Part shown: piece by piece, positions 42,121-53,757 of the stretch | Position numbering within the stretch: the stretch's first letter is position 1 | Layout: each line of letters begins with the position of its first letter | NCBI RefSeq assembly: GCF_003932715.1 | Contig: NZ_CP020700.1 | Span: 1,063,501-1,127,500 of the forward strand | Reading direction: 5' to 3' | Source of the DNA: Streptomyces tsukubensis | GTDB taxonomy: Bacteria; Actinomycetota; Actinomycetes; Streptomycetales; Streptomycetaceae | Length of the DNA stretch: 64,000 nucleotides | Notes under the pieces: generated by a model | Told to the model about the DNA's origin: nothing | Seen by the model: only the letters and a program-made list of their open reading frames with translations | Databases searched by the model: none | Made by a program: the position numbers and the translations under genes

Positions 42121-42951
42121 TCACGCCGTCGGCAGCCAGCCCACCTTCCCGGCCAGCAGCGCGTATCCGACGAACGCCACGATGTCGAGCAGCGCATGGG
42201 CGACCACCAGCGGGCCGACGCGCCCCCACCGCCGGTACAGCAGGACGAACACCACGCCCATCACCGCGTTGCCGATGAAACCGCCGATCCCCTGGTAGAG
42301 GTGGTACGAGCCCCGCAGCAGCGAACTCGCCACCAGCGCGGCCATCGGCGTCCAGCCCAACTGCCCCAGCCTGCGCAGCAGGTATCCGACGACGATCACC
42401 TCCTCCACCACGGAGTTCTGGATCGCCGAGAGGATCAGTACCGGAAACTTCCACCACACTTCGGGCAGGGACTCCGGTACCACGGTCAGATTGAAACCGG
42501 CCGCCCTGGCCCCCAGGTAGAACGCCAGCCCGGCGCTGCCGATCCCGGCGGCGATCAGCGTGCCGCGCCCCAGATCGGGCCAGGGCCGGGTGCGGTCGAA
42601 GCCCATCGACCGCAGTCCCCCCGCCCCCTCCCGGGTCAGCAGATGGGCCACCAGCAGCACGGGCACCAGCGCGGTCGCGATACCGAAGAGCTGCCAGGCG
42701 AGATCCAGCCACGGCCGCCCGGGGGCGTACGAGCCGTTCAACGTCGCAGCCTGGTCCTTCAGTCCGCCCGGCCTGGTCAGCGAACCGATAAAGCTGATCA
42801 GCGACGACAGCGCGCTCGCTCCCAGCGAGAGCGCCAGCACCAGGAGGAGTTCGGGCCGCAGCGTCCCACGCGACAGTGCGCCCTCCCGGGGTCCCTCCCC
42901 CGCACCACCGGAGGGCAGGGAATCGGCCACCCGTCCCGCTTCCGTCCGCAC
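42121..42951 (-). CDS. CPBP-family intramembrane protease-like protein
   Basis: Integral membrane protein of 276 aa, about eight hydrophobic segments. Motif 1 reads VVEEVIVVGYLLRRL, with the Glu-Glu of the CPBP (Abi, PrsW-related) family, but the EExxxR arginine is Val. Motif 2 holds GSYHLYQG and motif 3 NAVMGVV followed by HALLDI. The GTG at 42951 has GGGAGG upstream. Protease function is plausible but not assured. Confidence 0.82.
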   Translation of the reverse strand: MRTEAGRVADSLPSGGAGEGPREGALSRGTLRPELLLVLALSLGASALSSLISFIGSLTRPGGLKDQAATLNGSYAPGRPWLDLAWQLFGIATALVPVLLVAHLLTREGAGGLRSMGFDRTRPWPDLGRGTLIAAGIGSAGLAFYLGARAAGFNLTVVPESLPEVWWKFPVLILSAIQNSVVEEVIVVGYLLRRLGQLGWTPMAALVASSLLRGSYHLYQGIGGFIGNAVMGVVFVLLYRRWGRVGPLVVAHALLDIVAFVGYALLAGKVGWLPTA

Positions 42952-43112
42952 CGTTGCCTCCCGTCGGGCGCCACCGCCTGTTGTTCCGGCTCATCCCATC
43001 ACAGACGGCGGCCGCACCGGCCGCGGCACCGGTACGGCCGGCGCACCCCGGGCGAAACCGGCCCGTGCTCCCACGACGGTACGGAGCCGGGCCCGGGGCG
43101 GACCGGACCGGC

Positions 43113-44627
43113 TCAGCCCCCGGGGCCGGGAAAGCCGACGGGCCAGGTATGGACGGGGTCCCCGCGGTGCATCAGCTCGCAGTAGCGCCGGGTCGTGGCG
43201 GCGAGGGCCGCCTCCCGCTCCAGACCGGCCTCCCGGGCCCGGTGGTAGGTGCCCGCCTGCCAGGACGCACCGTTGGCCCGCCGCTTGCAGCGCTCCTCGA
43301 TGACCCCGAGGTAGTGGTCCCGGTCGGCGGGCTCCACGTTCCAGGCGTCGAGACCGGCCGCGGCCAGCGGCAGCAGTTCCTCCCTGACGAGGTCGACCAC
43401 CGGTACGGTCGCGATCCCGCCGTTCCGCCCGGGGCGCGGCCAGCGCAGCTCGGCCTCGATACCGTCGCGGCACGCGGTGTCGAAGTTCTCCGCGGCCGCC
43501 TCGAACGGCAGTCTCGTCCAGACCGGCCGCGCCTCCTCTGCCAGGGCGCGCACCAGCCCGTAGTAGAAGGCGGCGTTGGCCACGACGTCGGTGACGGTCG
43601 GGCCCGCCGGCAGGACCCGGTTCTCCACCCGCAGATGGGGAACGCCGTCGGCGACCCCGTACACCGGCCGGTTCCAGCGGTAGACCGTGCCGTTGTGCAG
43701 GACGAGTTCGTGCAGCGACGGCACCCCGCCCTCGTCGATGACCCGCAGCGGATCCTCCTCCTCGTCGCAGATCGGCAGCAGAGCCGGGAAGAACCGCAGA
43801 TTCTCCTCGAAGAGGTCGTACGCGGAGTTCACCCAGCGCTCACCGAACCAGGTGCGCGGCCTGACACCCTGTGCCTGGAGCTCGGGCGGGCGGGTGTCCG
43901 TGGCCTGCTGGAACAGCGGCGGCCGGGACTCCCGCCAGAGCTCCTTGCCGAACAGGAACGGAGCATTCGCACCCACCGCGACCTGCACCGACGCCACCGC
44001 CTGGGCCGCGTTCCAGACCGCGGCGAACCGGCCGGGGGTGACCTGGAGGTGCAGCTGTACGGAGGTGCAGGCGGCTTCGGGCGCGATCGAAGCCGACGAG
44101 CAGTTCAGCTTCTCCACGCCCTCGATGTCGAGGACGAACTCCTCACCCCGCGCGGCGACGATCTGCTCGTTGAGAAGGGTGTAGCGGTGGTCGTCCGAGA
44201 GGTTGCCGCTGACGAGATCGGACTGTTCCAGAGTCGGAAGAATACCGATCATCACGATTCCGGCGCCGACTTCGTTCGCCTTGCGATGGGCATATCCCAG
44301 TCCGGCCCGCAGCTCTTCGGCCAGCTGGTCGAGAACGCGTCCGCCGAGCCGGTGCGGAACGATGTTCACCTCCAGGTTGAACATTCCCAGTTCGGTCTGG
44401 AAATCATGGCTGGCGATACGCTCCAGAACTTCCGCATTCATCATGCGCGGCTGGCCGTCCCCACCCACCAGATTCAGTTCGATCTCCAGTCCCATCAGAT
44501 TCCTGGGCCGGTCGAAGCGCTCCTCGGCCAGCAGCCGTCCCAGCCCCGCCAGGCACTGCTGGAGCTTCCGCCGATACCGCTGGCGATCGGACAGCGCGAA
44601 ACTTTCTGTCGCGACCTTGTCCCCCAT
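43113..44627 (-). CDS. Glutamate-cysteine-ligase-family protein (GCS2-like)
   Basis: ATP-grasp-like carboxylate-amine ligase of 504 aa. NLMGLEIELNLVG is the glutamate-binding strand, FNLEVNIVPHRLGG and the later LHLQVTPGRF follow the GCS2 family, and HLRVENRVLPAGPTVTD holds a conserved Arg. ATP + Glu + amine chemistry is expected; the product could be gamma-Glu-Cys or another gamma-glutamyl compound. The ATG at 44627 has AAGGAC upstream. No ergothioneine partners are adjacent. Length is typical. Confidence 0.85.
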   Translation of the reverse strand: MGDKVATESFALSDRQRYRRKLQQCLAGLGRLLAEERFDRPRNLMGLEIELNLVGGDGQPRMMNAEVLERIASHDFQTELGMFNLEVNIVPHRLGGRVLDQLAEELRAGLGYAHRKANEVGAGIVMIGILPTLEQSDLVSGNLSDDHRYTLLNEQIVAARGEEFVLDIEGVEKLNCSSASIAPEAACTSVQLHLQVTPGRFAAVWNAAQAVASVQVAVGANAPFLFGKELWRESRPPLFQQATDTRPPELQAQGVRPRTWFGERWVNSAYDLFEENLRFFPALLPICDEEEDPLRVIDEGGVPSLHELVLHNGTVYRWNRPVYGVADGVPHLRVENRVLPAGPTVTDVVANAAFYYGLVRALAEEARPVWTRLPFEAAAENFDTACRDGIEAELRWPRPGRNGGIATVPVVDLVREELLPLAAAGLDAWNVEPADRDHYLGVIEERCKRRANGASWQAGTYHRAREAGLEREAALAATTRRYCELMHRGDPVHTWPVGFPGPGG

Positions 44628-45204
44628 CGAAGTGTCCTTCCTCGGGTGGATTGCCACGGAGCGCCGGCCGCGGTCGGGAGGCGGCGGCTCGGCGAACTCC
44701 GGGACGATAATGCCCAGACTGGTTGATCCATAACGCAGCGGGGGCGGCCGGGGGCCGCTAGTGTGGCATCCGTCACCGAAGGCTTCACGCAGTCGGCCCC
44801 ACGGAGGACCGGACGGCAACAGGGTGCAGCAGGCACCTAAAACCGCCGGGAGTCCGGTGAAAAATGCCGACAGGTTTCGGCCTACCGGCCGGGGGGCAAA
44901 ACAACCGGCTATCGGCCGGAGCCCTCCCGAAATCCGGTGCAACCTCCCGTGGAATAAGACCTGAACCCGCCTTGCCGGGATCCGCGCGAAGCGCTAGCGG
45001 AATCACCGTACGAACGTGAGTGTTATAAACTCTGCAAACGGGCAGCGAGTTGGCCCGGCGGTCTTCCGGTCCCCCGAGGCCGCCGTACGCCGCGAACCGA
45101 CAGCGCCGTCGGAGCCGACGGCACCGGCACCACTGACAGCACCGACAGCACTGTCGGCGCGCCGCCCCGGTTCACCGTGTCTCCCGAGCGAGAGGCGACC
45201 CACC
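44628..45204. other. 577-bp region without a convincing gene
   Basis: AT-richer than the surroundings. 44873-44935 can fold: GGGGGGC (near 44895) opposite GCCCTCCC (near 44925), enclosing an AAAACAA bulge and a CCGGC/CGG inner stem. Promoter for the next gene probably lies in 45000-45200. Frames here are short and lack domains. Possible structured leader or small RNA; see findings. Confidence 0.4.
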
Positions 45205-45819
45205 ATGCCGCTGCATGTCCTCCCGGCCCCCGCGCCTGCCCTCCGCAGCATTCTCGCGGCACTCAGTTCCCCATCCGCCGCCCTTGAGGACCGTCCCCCG
45301 GCACTCAGGTCCGTCCAGGGGCCCCTGAGCCCCGAGTCACCTCTTCCCGTACACGTTCTCGACGACCTCAACGGTACGGACGCCCTGGACCGGACCGGGC
45401 CCGACGGCTCCGGCCTCCGCACCCGTCTCACGGGCTGGCGCTTCCTGCTGCGCGGCGACGACGGCCCGGTCGCGGCGGCGGAGACCGTACTCACCCCCGA
45501 CGGCTGGACGTTCTCCCACTTCTTCGAGGGCCCGTACCTCGGCTCCACCGAACTCGCCCTGCGCCGGGCGGAGTCGTCCGCAACCCTCTTCCAGCCACGA
45601 CTGCTCTCCGTGCCCGCGCTCTACATGCTGACCCTGTGGCTCCACGCCGACCCGGAGGCCGACGCCTCCACCACCGCCCTCACACCCGCCGATCTCCTGG
45701 TACCACTGGCACCCGCCCCGCCCGGTATCACCGCCCACCGCCCGTACCGCGTCGGTGAACTTCTCCCGGTGATGACCCTGCGGCTGTCGCCGGCCCCGCT
45801 CCTCGGTTCGCCGGCCTGA
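45205..45819 (+). CDS. Conserved hypothetical protein
   Basis: Protein of 204 aa (begins MPLHVLPAPAPALRS), compact and beta-strand-rich; GWTFSHFFEGPYLGSTELALRRAES and SVPALYMLTLWLHAD are its most conserved-looking parts. No domain recognised. A GTG 63 codons upstream keeps the frame open but only adds low-complexity residues; GAGAGG before 45205 supports the later start. Followed by a strong terminator. Confidence 0.72.
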   Translation: MPLHVLPAPAPALRSILAALSSPSAALEDRPPALRSVQGPLSPESPLPVHVLDDLNGTDALDRTGPDGSGLRTRLTGWRFLLRGDDGPVAAAETVLTPDGWTFSHFFEGPYLGSTELALRRAESSATLFQPRLLSVPALYMLTLWLHADPEADASTTALTPADLLVPLAPAPPGITAHRPYRVGELLPVMTLRLSPAPLLGSPA

Positions 45820-45889
45820 TCCGAAAGAGACGGCCCAACCCCCTCCGCCACTCCCCCCGCCCGGCCCGGCCCGCCCCCGTGCCGCGGCG

Positions 45890-45938
45890 GCGGTGCGCCC
45901 CGTGACCCCCGTAACCAGGGGATCACGGGGCGCACCGC
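45890..45938 (+). terminator. Strong terminator hairpin
   Basis: GCGGTGCGCCCCGTGA (45890-45905) is complemented by TCACGGGGCGCACCGC (45923-45938); the stem continues with CCCC/GGGG after a one-base bulge. One of the longest stems in the window. Confidence 0.9.
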
Positions 45939-46186
45939 TGTTCCGCCCGGCCGTACGGACTAGTCTGCTCGGGCCACTGCTGAACCACCCGAAAGGACAG
46001 TGTGGTTGGGCTGAACCATCCGGCCGGGTGATACGTCTTTCACCGCACAGACGAGCTGTCGGGAAATCCCTGCGGATCGGCGCTCGTGGGGCAACACTGG
46101 GATCGGACCGAGAGATACGGGGGGCGGCCATGAACACTTCATCGAGCCGCAGGACACTGATCACACCACAGCGAAAGAACCTGCCC
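45939..46186. other. Leader region of the DUF5999 gene
   Basis: Contains a near-direct repeat, CTGAACCACCCG and CTGAACCATCCG, about 32 bp apart (near 45980 and 46012), likely in the promoter of the following gene. An in-frame ATG at 46130 has a GGGGGGCGG sequence before it, so a longer start for the next gene is possible. Confidence 0.4.
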
Positions 46187-46384
46187 ATGTGCCAGCACCA
46201 GCCTTCGTGCCCGACATCAGATTCAGCCGACCGGGATGCCGCCCGTCTGGTGGCTCACCACCCGGAGCAGGGCTGGAGCCTGCTCTGCAACGGCGTTCTC
46301 CTGTTCGAGGACACGGGCGAGCTGCTGCCGGACGGGCAGATCATCGCACCGCACCGCCCGCTGATGACGGCGCGCGCCGCCTGA
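46187..46384 (+). CDS. DUF5999 small protein
   Basis: Protein of 65 aa beginning MCQHQPSCPTSDSADRDAAR, with HPEQGWSLLCNGVLLFEDTGELLPDG, the signature of DUF5999 proteins abundant in streptomycetes. Two N-terminal Cys plus His (CQHQPSC) and a third Cys suggest metal binding. The family normally starts at this Met, preceded here by GAAAGAA. Function unknown. Confidence 0.85.
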   Translation: MCQHQPSCPTSDSADRDAARLVAHHPEQGWSLLCNGVLLFEDTGELLPDGQIIAPHRPLMTARAA

Positions 46385-46463
46385 GCGCACCGGCGGAAAC
46401 GATCAGGGGCCGGACGGTGTGCGGACGCACGCTCCGTACCGGCCCCGGGACCTCGGCCGTCCG

Positions 46464-49349
<2,886 letters not shown>

Positions 49350-49399
49350 ACAGGCGGCCTCCTGGTCTGCTACGACCCGGTGAGGGGCACCCCGGCGGA

Positions 49400-49625
49400 T
49401 GCCCGGGACGGCCTCCCCCTCTGTCATCTCAACCTGAGAGCTTCACCGGTCCGCCCGTGGCGGGGGCGCTCCGGCTTTCACCGTCGGTGAGAGCGGCTGC
49501 CGTACGGCACCCGCTCCACTTTCCAGAGTGACCTCGCCCGTGCGGTACAGGTGCCTGAGAGATTCCGGGGAGGATTTGCTCCTTCGGCGCCACCGTCGTC
49601 CTGCCGGTGGACTCTCCCGCGCGGG
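49400..49625 (-). promoter_or_regulatory. Tandem glycine riboswitch upstream of gcvP
   Basis: On the minus strand two aptamers follow one another. The first (about 49515-49618) has GGAGAGTCCACCGG and CTCTCAGGCACCTGTACCGC, then CACTCTGGAAAG. The second (about 49410-49510) has GCCGCTCTCACCGACGG and AGCTCTCAGGTTGAGATGAC. The GGAGAG/CTCTCAGG pairs and purine-rich junctions are the hallmarks of the family; gcvP follows. Glycine would relieve premature termination or open the ribosome site. Confidence 0.93.
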
Positions 49626-49641
49626 GTCAACAGCCGCTGCC

Positions 49642-49647
49642 AGCCTA
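49642..49647 (-). promoter_or_regulatory. Candidate -10 element for gcvP
   Basis: TAGGCT on the minus strand, about 25 bp before the first aptamer, fits an actinobacterial -10 element for the riboswitch transcript. No convincing -35. Confidence 0.35.
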
Positions 49648-49765
49648 CCAGCGCACTCTTCGGCCGGAGTGGTTCGTGATCGCTCAAGTGGCCGACGTCC
49701 GCGTTGTGCACTTTCGTGGATTTTGAACGTGTTGGGAACAGCAGTTGCGACCTGTAGGAGGGACC

Positions 49766-50140
49766 GTGCAGACCGATATGGATCCGCGCAGCCTGATCGG
49801 CCGCAAGGCTTACGACCGCGACGGAGTGAAGATAGGAACCGTCGACGAGGTGTATCTGGACGACGCCACCGGGTCACCCGAATGGGCCGCCGTCCGCACC
49901 GGGCTCTTCAGCCGGGACGCCTTCGTCCCCCTGGAACCGAGCACGATGGTCGGTGACACCCTCCGCGTCCCCTATGAACGGACCCTGATCAGGGGCGCGC
50001 CGGGCTTCGGCGTCGGCCGCCACCTCTCCCCCGAGCAGGAGCTCCAGCTCTACCGCCACTACGGGATCGAGCTGTCCGCCCCGCCCGATCCCGCCGCCCC
50101 CGACCGTTCCTTCGGCTCGGTCGCAGGCGAGGAGGGCTGA
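49766..50140 (+). CDS. PRC-barrel domain protein
   Basis: Protein of 124 aa. PRC-barrel fold: LIGRKAYDRDGVKIGTVDEVYLDD, then EWAAVRTGLFSRDAFVPL, followed by helices HLSPEQELQLYRHYGIEL, as in streptomycete PRC-barrel proteins. Probably an adaptor; function unknown. The GTG at 49766 has AGGAGGG upstream. Its 3' end overlaps the convergent dinB gene by 82 bp. Confidence 0.88.
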   Translation: MQTDMDPRSLIGRKAYDRDGVKIGTVDEVYLDDATGSPEWAAVRTGLFSRDAFVPLEPSTMVGDTLRVPYERTLIRGAPGFGVGRHLSPEQELQLYRHYGIELSAPPDPAAPDRSFGSVAGEEG

Positions 50141-51582
50141 CCCTCCGGCGGCTCCAACTGCTCCGGCGAAACCAGCTCGGGGGCCTCGGGCGCCGCCACC
50201 AGCGGCAGCGGCTCGGAGGGGGTGAGCTCGGGATCGTCGACCCGGAAGGTCCGCACCCGCCCGATCTCGCCCCGGGGCACCTCGAACCGCACGGTGACCC
50301 GCCCGACGCCACTGCCCTGCACCCATCCGGGGCCGTGCTCCGCATGCCGTACGTCCTGCCCCGGGGACCACTGCCGTACGGCGCCGGGCCCCGGGCCGCC
50401 CCGGGCGTCCGGGGCGGCTCCGGGCGGCCGGCCCGGCTCCGGCGGGTGCCCGGTGTCCGTACCGGTCGCGTCGTCCGGTCCCGGGCCTGGGGCCACACCC
50501 GCGATCAGCCCCGCGGCCTGGGCGAACAGATCCTCCTGGGTCCAGTCGGCGAGCCCCGAGACCCCGACTCCGAGCAGCCGCACTCCCCCGGTGGTGTCCA
50601 CCCCCTCCAGCAGCCGTGCGGCGGCTTCCCGCACCACCACGGGGTCGTCCGTGGGCCCGCGCAGCGTCTCGGAGCGGGTCAGCGTCGAGAAGTCGTACCG
50701 CCGCACCTTCAGCACGATCGTCCGCCCCGAGTGCCCGGACGATCTCAGCCTGCGGACGCACCGGTCGGCCAGCCGCTCGACCTCCAGCCGGATCCTCAGC
50801 CGGTCGTGCAGATCGGTGTCGAAGGTGTCCTCCACGGACACCGACTTCATGTCCCGCTCGGCCACCACGGGCCGGTCGTCGTGGCCGAGGGCCATCCGGT
50901 GCAGCGAAACCCCCTGGGCCCGGCCCAGCAGCCGTACCAGCTCGTCCTCCCCGGCCTCCACCAGCTCGGCACAGGTCGTGATCCCCGCGCGCCGCAGATG
51001 TTCACCGGTGGCCGGGCCGACGCCCGGGATCGTCCGCACCGACAGCGGCCCCAGCAGCGCACGCTCCGTCCCCGGCTCGATGAGGACCAGCCCATCGGGT
51101 TTGGCCCGCTCCGAAGCGACCTTGGCGATCATCTTCGACGCGGCCAGCCCCACGGAGCCGGTCAGCCCCGTGACCGCTTCTATCTCCGCCCGCAGCCGCT
51201 CCCCGACCGCGCGGGCCGACGCGGCGTCACGGGCCGCGCCGCCCGCTTCCAGATCGACGAAGGCCTCGTCCAGGCTCAACGGCTCCACCAGCGGCGACAG
51301 CGCGCCGAGCAGCCGCATGACCTGTTCGCTGATCGACCGGTAGAAGGAGAAGCGGGGCACCAGATAGGCGGCGTTGGGCGCGAGCCGCCGGGCCTGGGCC
51401 ATGGGCATGGCCGAGTGGACCCCGAAGCGCCGGGCTTCGTACGACGCCGTGGCGACCACTCCGCGCGGGCCGAGCCCGCCCACGACGACCGGCTTTCCGC
51501 GCAGACTCGGCTTCGCCGCCTGCTCGGCGGCGGCGAAGAACGCATCCATGTCCAGATGCAGAATCGTCGGCGCGGATCTCAC
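50059..51582 (-). CDS. dinB: DNA polymerase IV (DinB, Y family)
   Basis: Translesion polymerase of 507 aa. Palm carboxylates in ILHLDMDAFFAAAEQ and SLDEAFVD, fingers SYEARRFGV, HhH motif IPGVGPATGEHL, then the little-finger domain (SVSVEDTFDTDL). The C-terminus carries an unusual extension around residues 410-470, including WSPGQDVRHAEHGPGWVQG, a PcrA/UvrD-like Tudor module that in other proteins contacts RNA polymerase. The region after residue 350 is Pro/Gly-rich. Its 3' end overlaps the convergent PRC-barrel gene. Confidence 0.94.
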   Translation of the reverse strand: MRSAPTILHLDMDAFFAAAEQAAKPSLRGKPVVVGGLGPRGVVATASYEARRFGVHSAMPMAQARRLAPNAAYLVPRFSFYRSISEQVMRLLGALSPLVEPLSLDEAFVDLEAGGAARDAASARAVGERLRAEIEAVTGLTGSVGLAASKMIAKVASERAKPDGLVLIEPGTERALLGPLSVRTIPGVGPATGEHLRRAGITTCAELVEAGEDELVRLLGRAQGVSLHRMALGHDDRPVVAERDMKSVSVEDTFDTDLHDRLRIRLEVERLADRCVRRLRSSGHSGRTIVLKVRRYDFSTLTRSETLRGPTDDPVVVREAAARLLEGVDTTGGVRLLGVGVSGLADWTQEDLFAQAAGLIAGVAPGPGPDDATGTDTGHPPEPGRPPGAAPDARGGPGPGAVRQWSPGQDVRHAEHGPGWVQGSGVGRVTVRFEVPRGEIGRVRTFRVDDPELTPSEPLPLVAAPEAPELVSPEQLEPPEGQPSSPATEPKERSGAAGSGGADSSIP

Positions 51583-51632
51583 AGCTCCGATGCTGCCCTA
51601 CGCCACTGACATCGACGCGGTGGACCGCCCGG

Positions 51633-52253
51633 TCATACCGCCCGGTCGCGCCGCCGTCGGGCCAGCTCATCTGCAGGATTGTGGCCGACCAGCGTCTCCC
51701 CGGTGTCCACGCGCTCGCCGTGCAGCTCGGAGAGGTCAGCCTCGACGTCGCGCCAGACCACCCCGACGGCGATTCCGAAGACGCCCTGGCCGCCCTGGAG
51801 CAGATCCACGACCTCGTCGGGCGAGGAGCACTCGTAGACCGTCGCGCCGTCGCTCATCAGCGTCATGCGCTCCAGATCCGCGAGCTCGCGCCCGCGCAGA
51901 TGCTGAACGGCGGCCCGGATGTTCTGGAGGGCGACCCCGGTGTCCAGGAACCGTTTGACGATCTTGAGGACGACGACGTCGCGGAAGCTGTAGAGCCGCT
52001 GGGTTCCCGATCCGTACGCGGGACGGACACTCGGCTCGACCAGTCCCGTACGCGCCCAGTAGTCGAGCTGCCGGTAGGTGATCCCGGCCGCCGCACACGC
52101 GGTCGGCCCCCGGTAGCCGACCGTCTCCTCCGGCGCCGGCTGCCCGGCCACGCTCCTTGCGCTCCCGCCCCCGTGGAGCGGATACGGTCCACTCTCCACC
52201 GGACTCCGTCCGGGAGCCCCCCCGACCGCACCGTCGCCGCTGCTTCTCACGCC
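51633..52253 (-). CDS. MerR-family transcriptional regulator
   Basis: Regulator of 206 aa. MerR winged helix: GYRGPTACAAAGITYRQLDYWARTGLVEPSVRPAYGSGTQRLYSFRDVVVLKIVKRFLDTG. No metal-binding Cys. Ends NPADELARRRRDRAV. The GTG at 52253 has GGAGG upstream; the N-terminal 50 residues are low-complexity. Orthologues sit in the same place beside the bifunctional nuclease in many actinobacteria. Target genes unknown. Confidence 0.92.
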   Translation of the reverse strand, partial: GVRSSGDGAVGGAPGRSPVESGPYPLHGGGSARSVAGQPAPEETVGYRGPTACAAAGITYRQLDYWARTGLVEPSVRPAYGSGTQRLYSFRDVVVLKIVKRFLDTGVALQNIRAAVQHLRGRELADLERMTLMSDGATVYECSSPDEVVDLLQGGQGVFGIAVGVVWRDVEADLSELHGERVDTGETLVGHNPADELARRRRDRAV

Positions 52254-52418
52254 GACCCTCCGTCCTCGACCTGCCAACTCGACGGTAGGCAGTCACCAGG
52301 GGTGCGTCAACGATCGCCACACTCGGCACGCCGAGTGATAATCACCCTGAGAGTGGTTTCCCGTGCCCTTGTCCGGGGTAAGGCTAGCCGAATGGGCGGA
52401 ATTCACCCGTCGCGGCGG

Positions 52419-52892
52419 TTACTGACTGTTGGTCCCGAAGTCCTCCGGGGAGATCTGGTCGAGGAACTCGCGGAACTTCTCCACCTCGTCCTCCTGCTCG
52501 TCGGGGATGGCGATCCCCGCATCGTCGAGGACGTCGTCACTGCCGTAGATCGGCGCTCCGGCACGCAGCGCGAGCGCTATGGCGTCGGAGGGACGGGCGC
52601 TGACCTCGACCCCGCCGGAGAACACCAGCTCCGCGTAGAAGACGCCTTCCCGCAGATCGGTGATGCGCACCTCGGTCAGCTCCTGACCCAGCGCGTCCAG
52701 CACGTCCTTGAAGAGGTCATGAGTCAGCGGTCTGGCCGGTGCCATGCCCTGCTGGCCGAGGGCGATCGCGGTCGCCTCCCCGGGCCCGATCCAAATGGGG
52801 AGGTACCGATCGCCTCCCACTTCTCGCAGGAGCACGATCGGTTGATTGGAGGGCATCTCCACCCGGACACCCACAACGTCGAGCTCGTTCAC
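52419..52892 (-). CDS. Bifunctional nuclease family protein (DUF151)
   Basis: Protein of 157 aa: MNELDVVGVRVEMPSNQPIVLLREVGGDRYLPIWIGPGEATAIA is the family opening, and RPSDAIALALRAGAPIY is the conserved second half. Family members have DNase/RNase activity in vitro in plants. Highly conserved location between two MerR genes in actinobacteria. Acidic C-terminus (PDEQEDEVEKFREFLDQ). Confidence 0.92.
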   Translation of the reverse strand: MNELDVVGVRVEMPSNQPIVLLREVGGDRYLPIWIGPGEATAIALGQQGMAPARPLTHDLFKDVLDALGQELTEVRITDLREGVFYAELVFSGGVEVSARPSDAIALALRAGAPIYGSDDVLDDAGIAIPDEQEDEVEKFREFLDQISPEDFGTNSQ

Positions 52893-52945
52893 ACAGCAAC
52901 CCTAGGCCGTGACCGGTCCCTTTGGATAGTCGGGCAGAGCCGTGA

Positions 52946-53722
52946 TCAGTCGATGCGCACGCCGAGGGCGGTCTCCATCAGAGCGGCATGGAGCCGTACG
53001 GACAGGGTCGCCAGCTCCTTGGCCGTGGCCTCGGCCCGGGCTCTGGTCCGCGGATTGGGATGCCGCCGCAAGGGTGCCACCACCTGCTCGACGAGTCCCG
53101 CCTCCCGGTCGGCCGCGGCCCGCATGGCCCGCAGATGGCGGGGCTCCAGACCGAACCGGCCCAGGTCGGCGACGAGCCGGGCCACCGTGACGGCCCCGGC
53201 GTCGAAGGAACCGTCGGCAGCGGCCGTGAGCAGTCCGTAGGACTCCCAGTCCGCCAGCTCCTCCGGGCCCACCCCGGCGGCGGCCAGCAGCTCGGCCCGT
53301 CCGATCCGGGCCGCGGTGGGCCGATCGGCCTCCGCCGGCGCCCCCGGGCCGGAATCGCCCGGACCGCCCGCGGAACCGTCGGCCGCATCCGGCTGCGGAC
53401 CCGGGGCGGGCAGCAGCGGCTGCTCTCCCCGGGCCACGGCGTCGAGATGCTCCCGGATGACCTTCAGCGGCAGATAGTGGTCCCGCTGCATCCGCAGCAC
53501 CTGGGCCAGCCGCTCCACATCCGCCTGGGAGAACTTTCGGTACCCCGATGGGGTACGCCGGGGCTCGACGAGACCTTCCGCCTCCAGGAAACGGATCTTG
53601 GAGATGGTGACCTCGGGAAACTCGTCCTGAAGCCGGGTGAGCACCGTGCCGATGCTCATCAGCCTCTCTCCCGCGTCGCCGGCGGCGCCGTTCCCGGCGC
53701 CGCCCGTCGGTGTTCGCAGCAT
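52946..53722 (-). CDS. ftsR: FtsR-type MerR regulator
   Basis: Regulator of 258 aa. MerR DNA-binding domain: MSIGTVLTRLQDEFPEVTISKIRFLEAEGLVEPRRTPSGYRKFSQADVERLAQVL. In Corynebacterium the orthologue FtsR activates ftsZ; its position beside the FHA gene and bifunctional nuclease is conserved. The Pro/Gly-rich central linker separates it from a second helical half. The ATG at 53722 has GGAAGG upstream. Symbol is by synteny and similarity. Confidence 0.85.
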   Translation of the reverse strand: MLRTPTGGAGNGAAGDAGERLMSIGTVLTRLQDEFPEVTISKIRFLEAEGLVEPRRTPSGYRKFSQADVERLAQVLRMQRDHYLPLKVIREHLDAVARGEQPLLPAPGPQPDAADGSAGGPGDSGPGAPAEADRPTAARIGRAELLAAAGVGPEELADWESYGLLTAAADGSFDAGAVTVARLVADLGRFGLEPRHLRAMRAAADREAGLVEQVVAPLRRHPNPRTRARAEATAKELATLSVRLHAALMETALGVRID

Positions 53723-53757
53723 GTGCCTTCCCACGGATGAACCGCGACGGCCGGCGA

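Noticed and set aside
45016..45204. Earlier GTG start for the hypothetical gene at 45205
   Set aside because: It adds 63 low-complexity Ala/Pro/Thr residues and lacks a good ribosome site; left as an alternative only.
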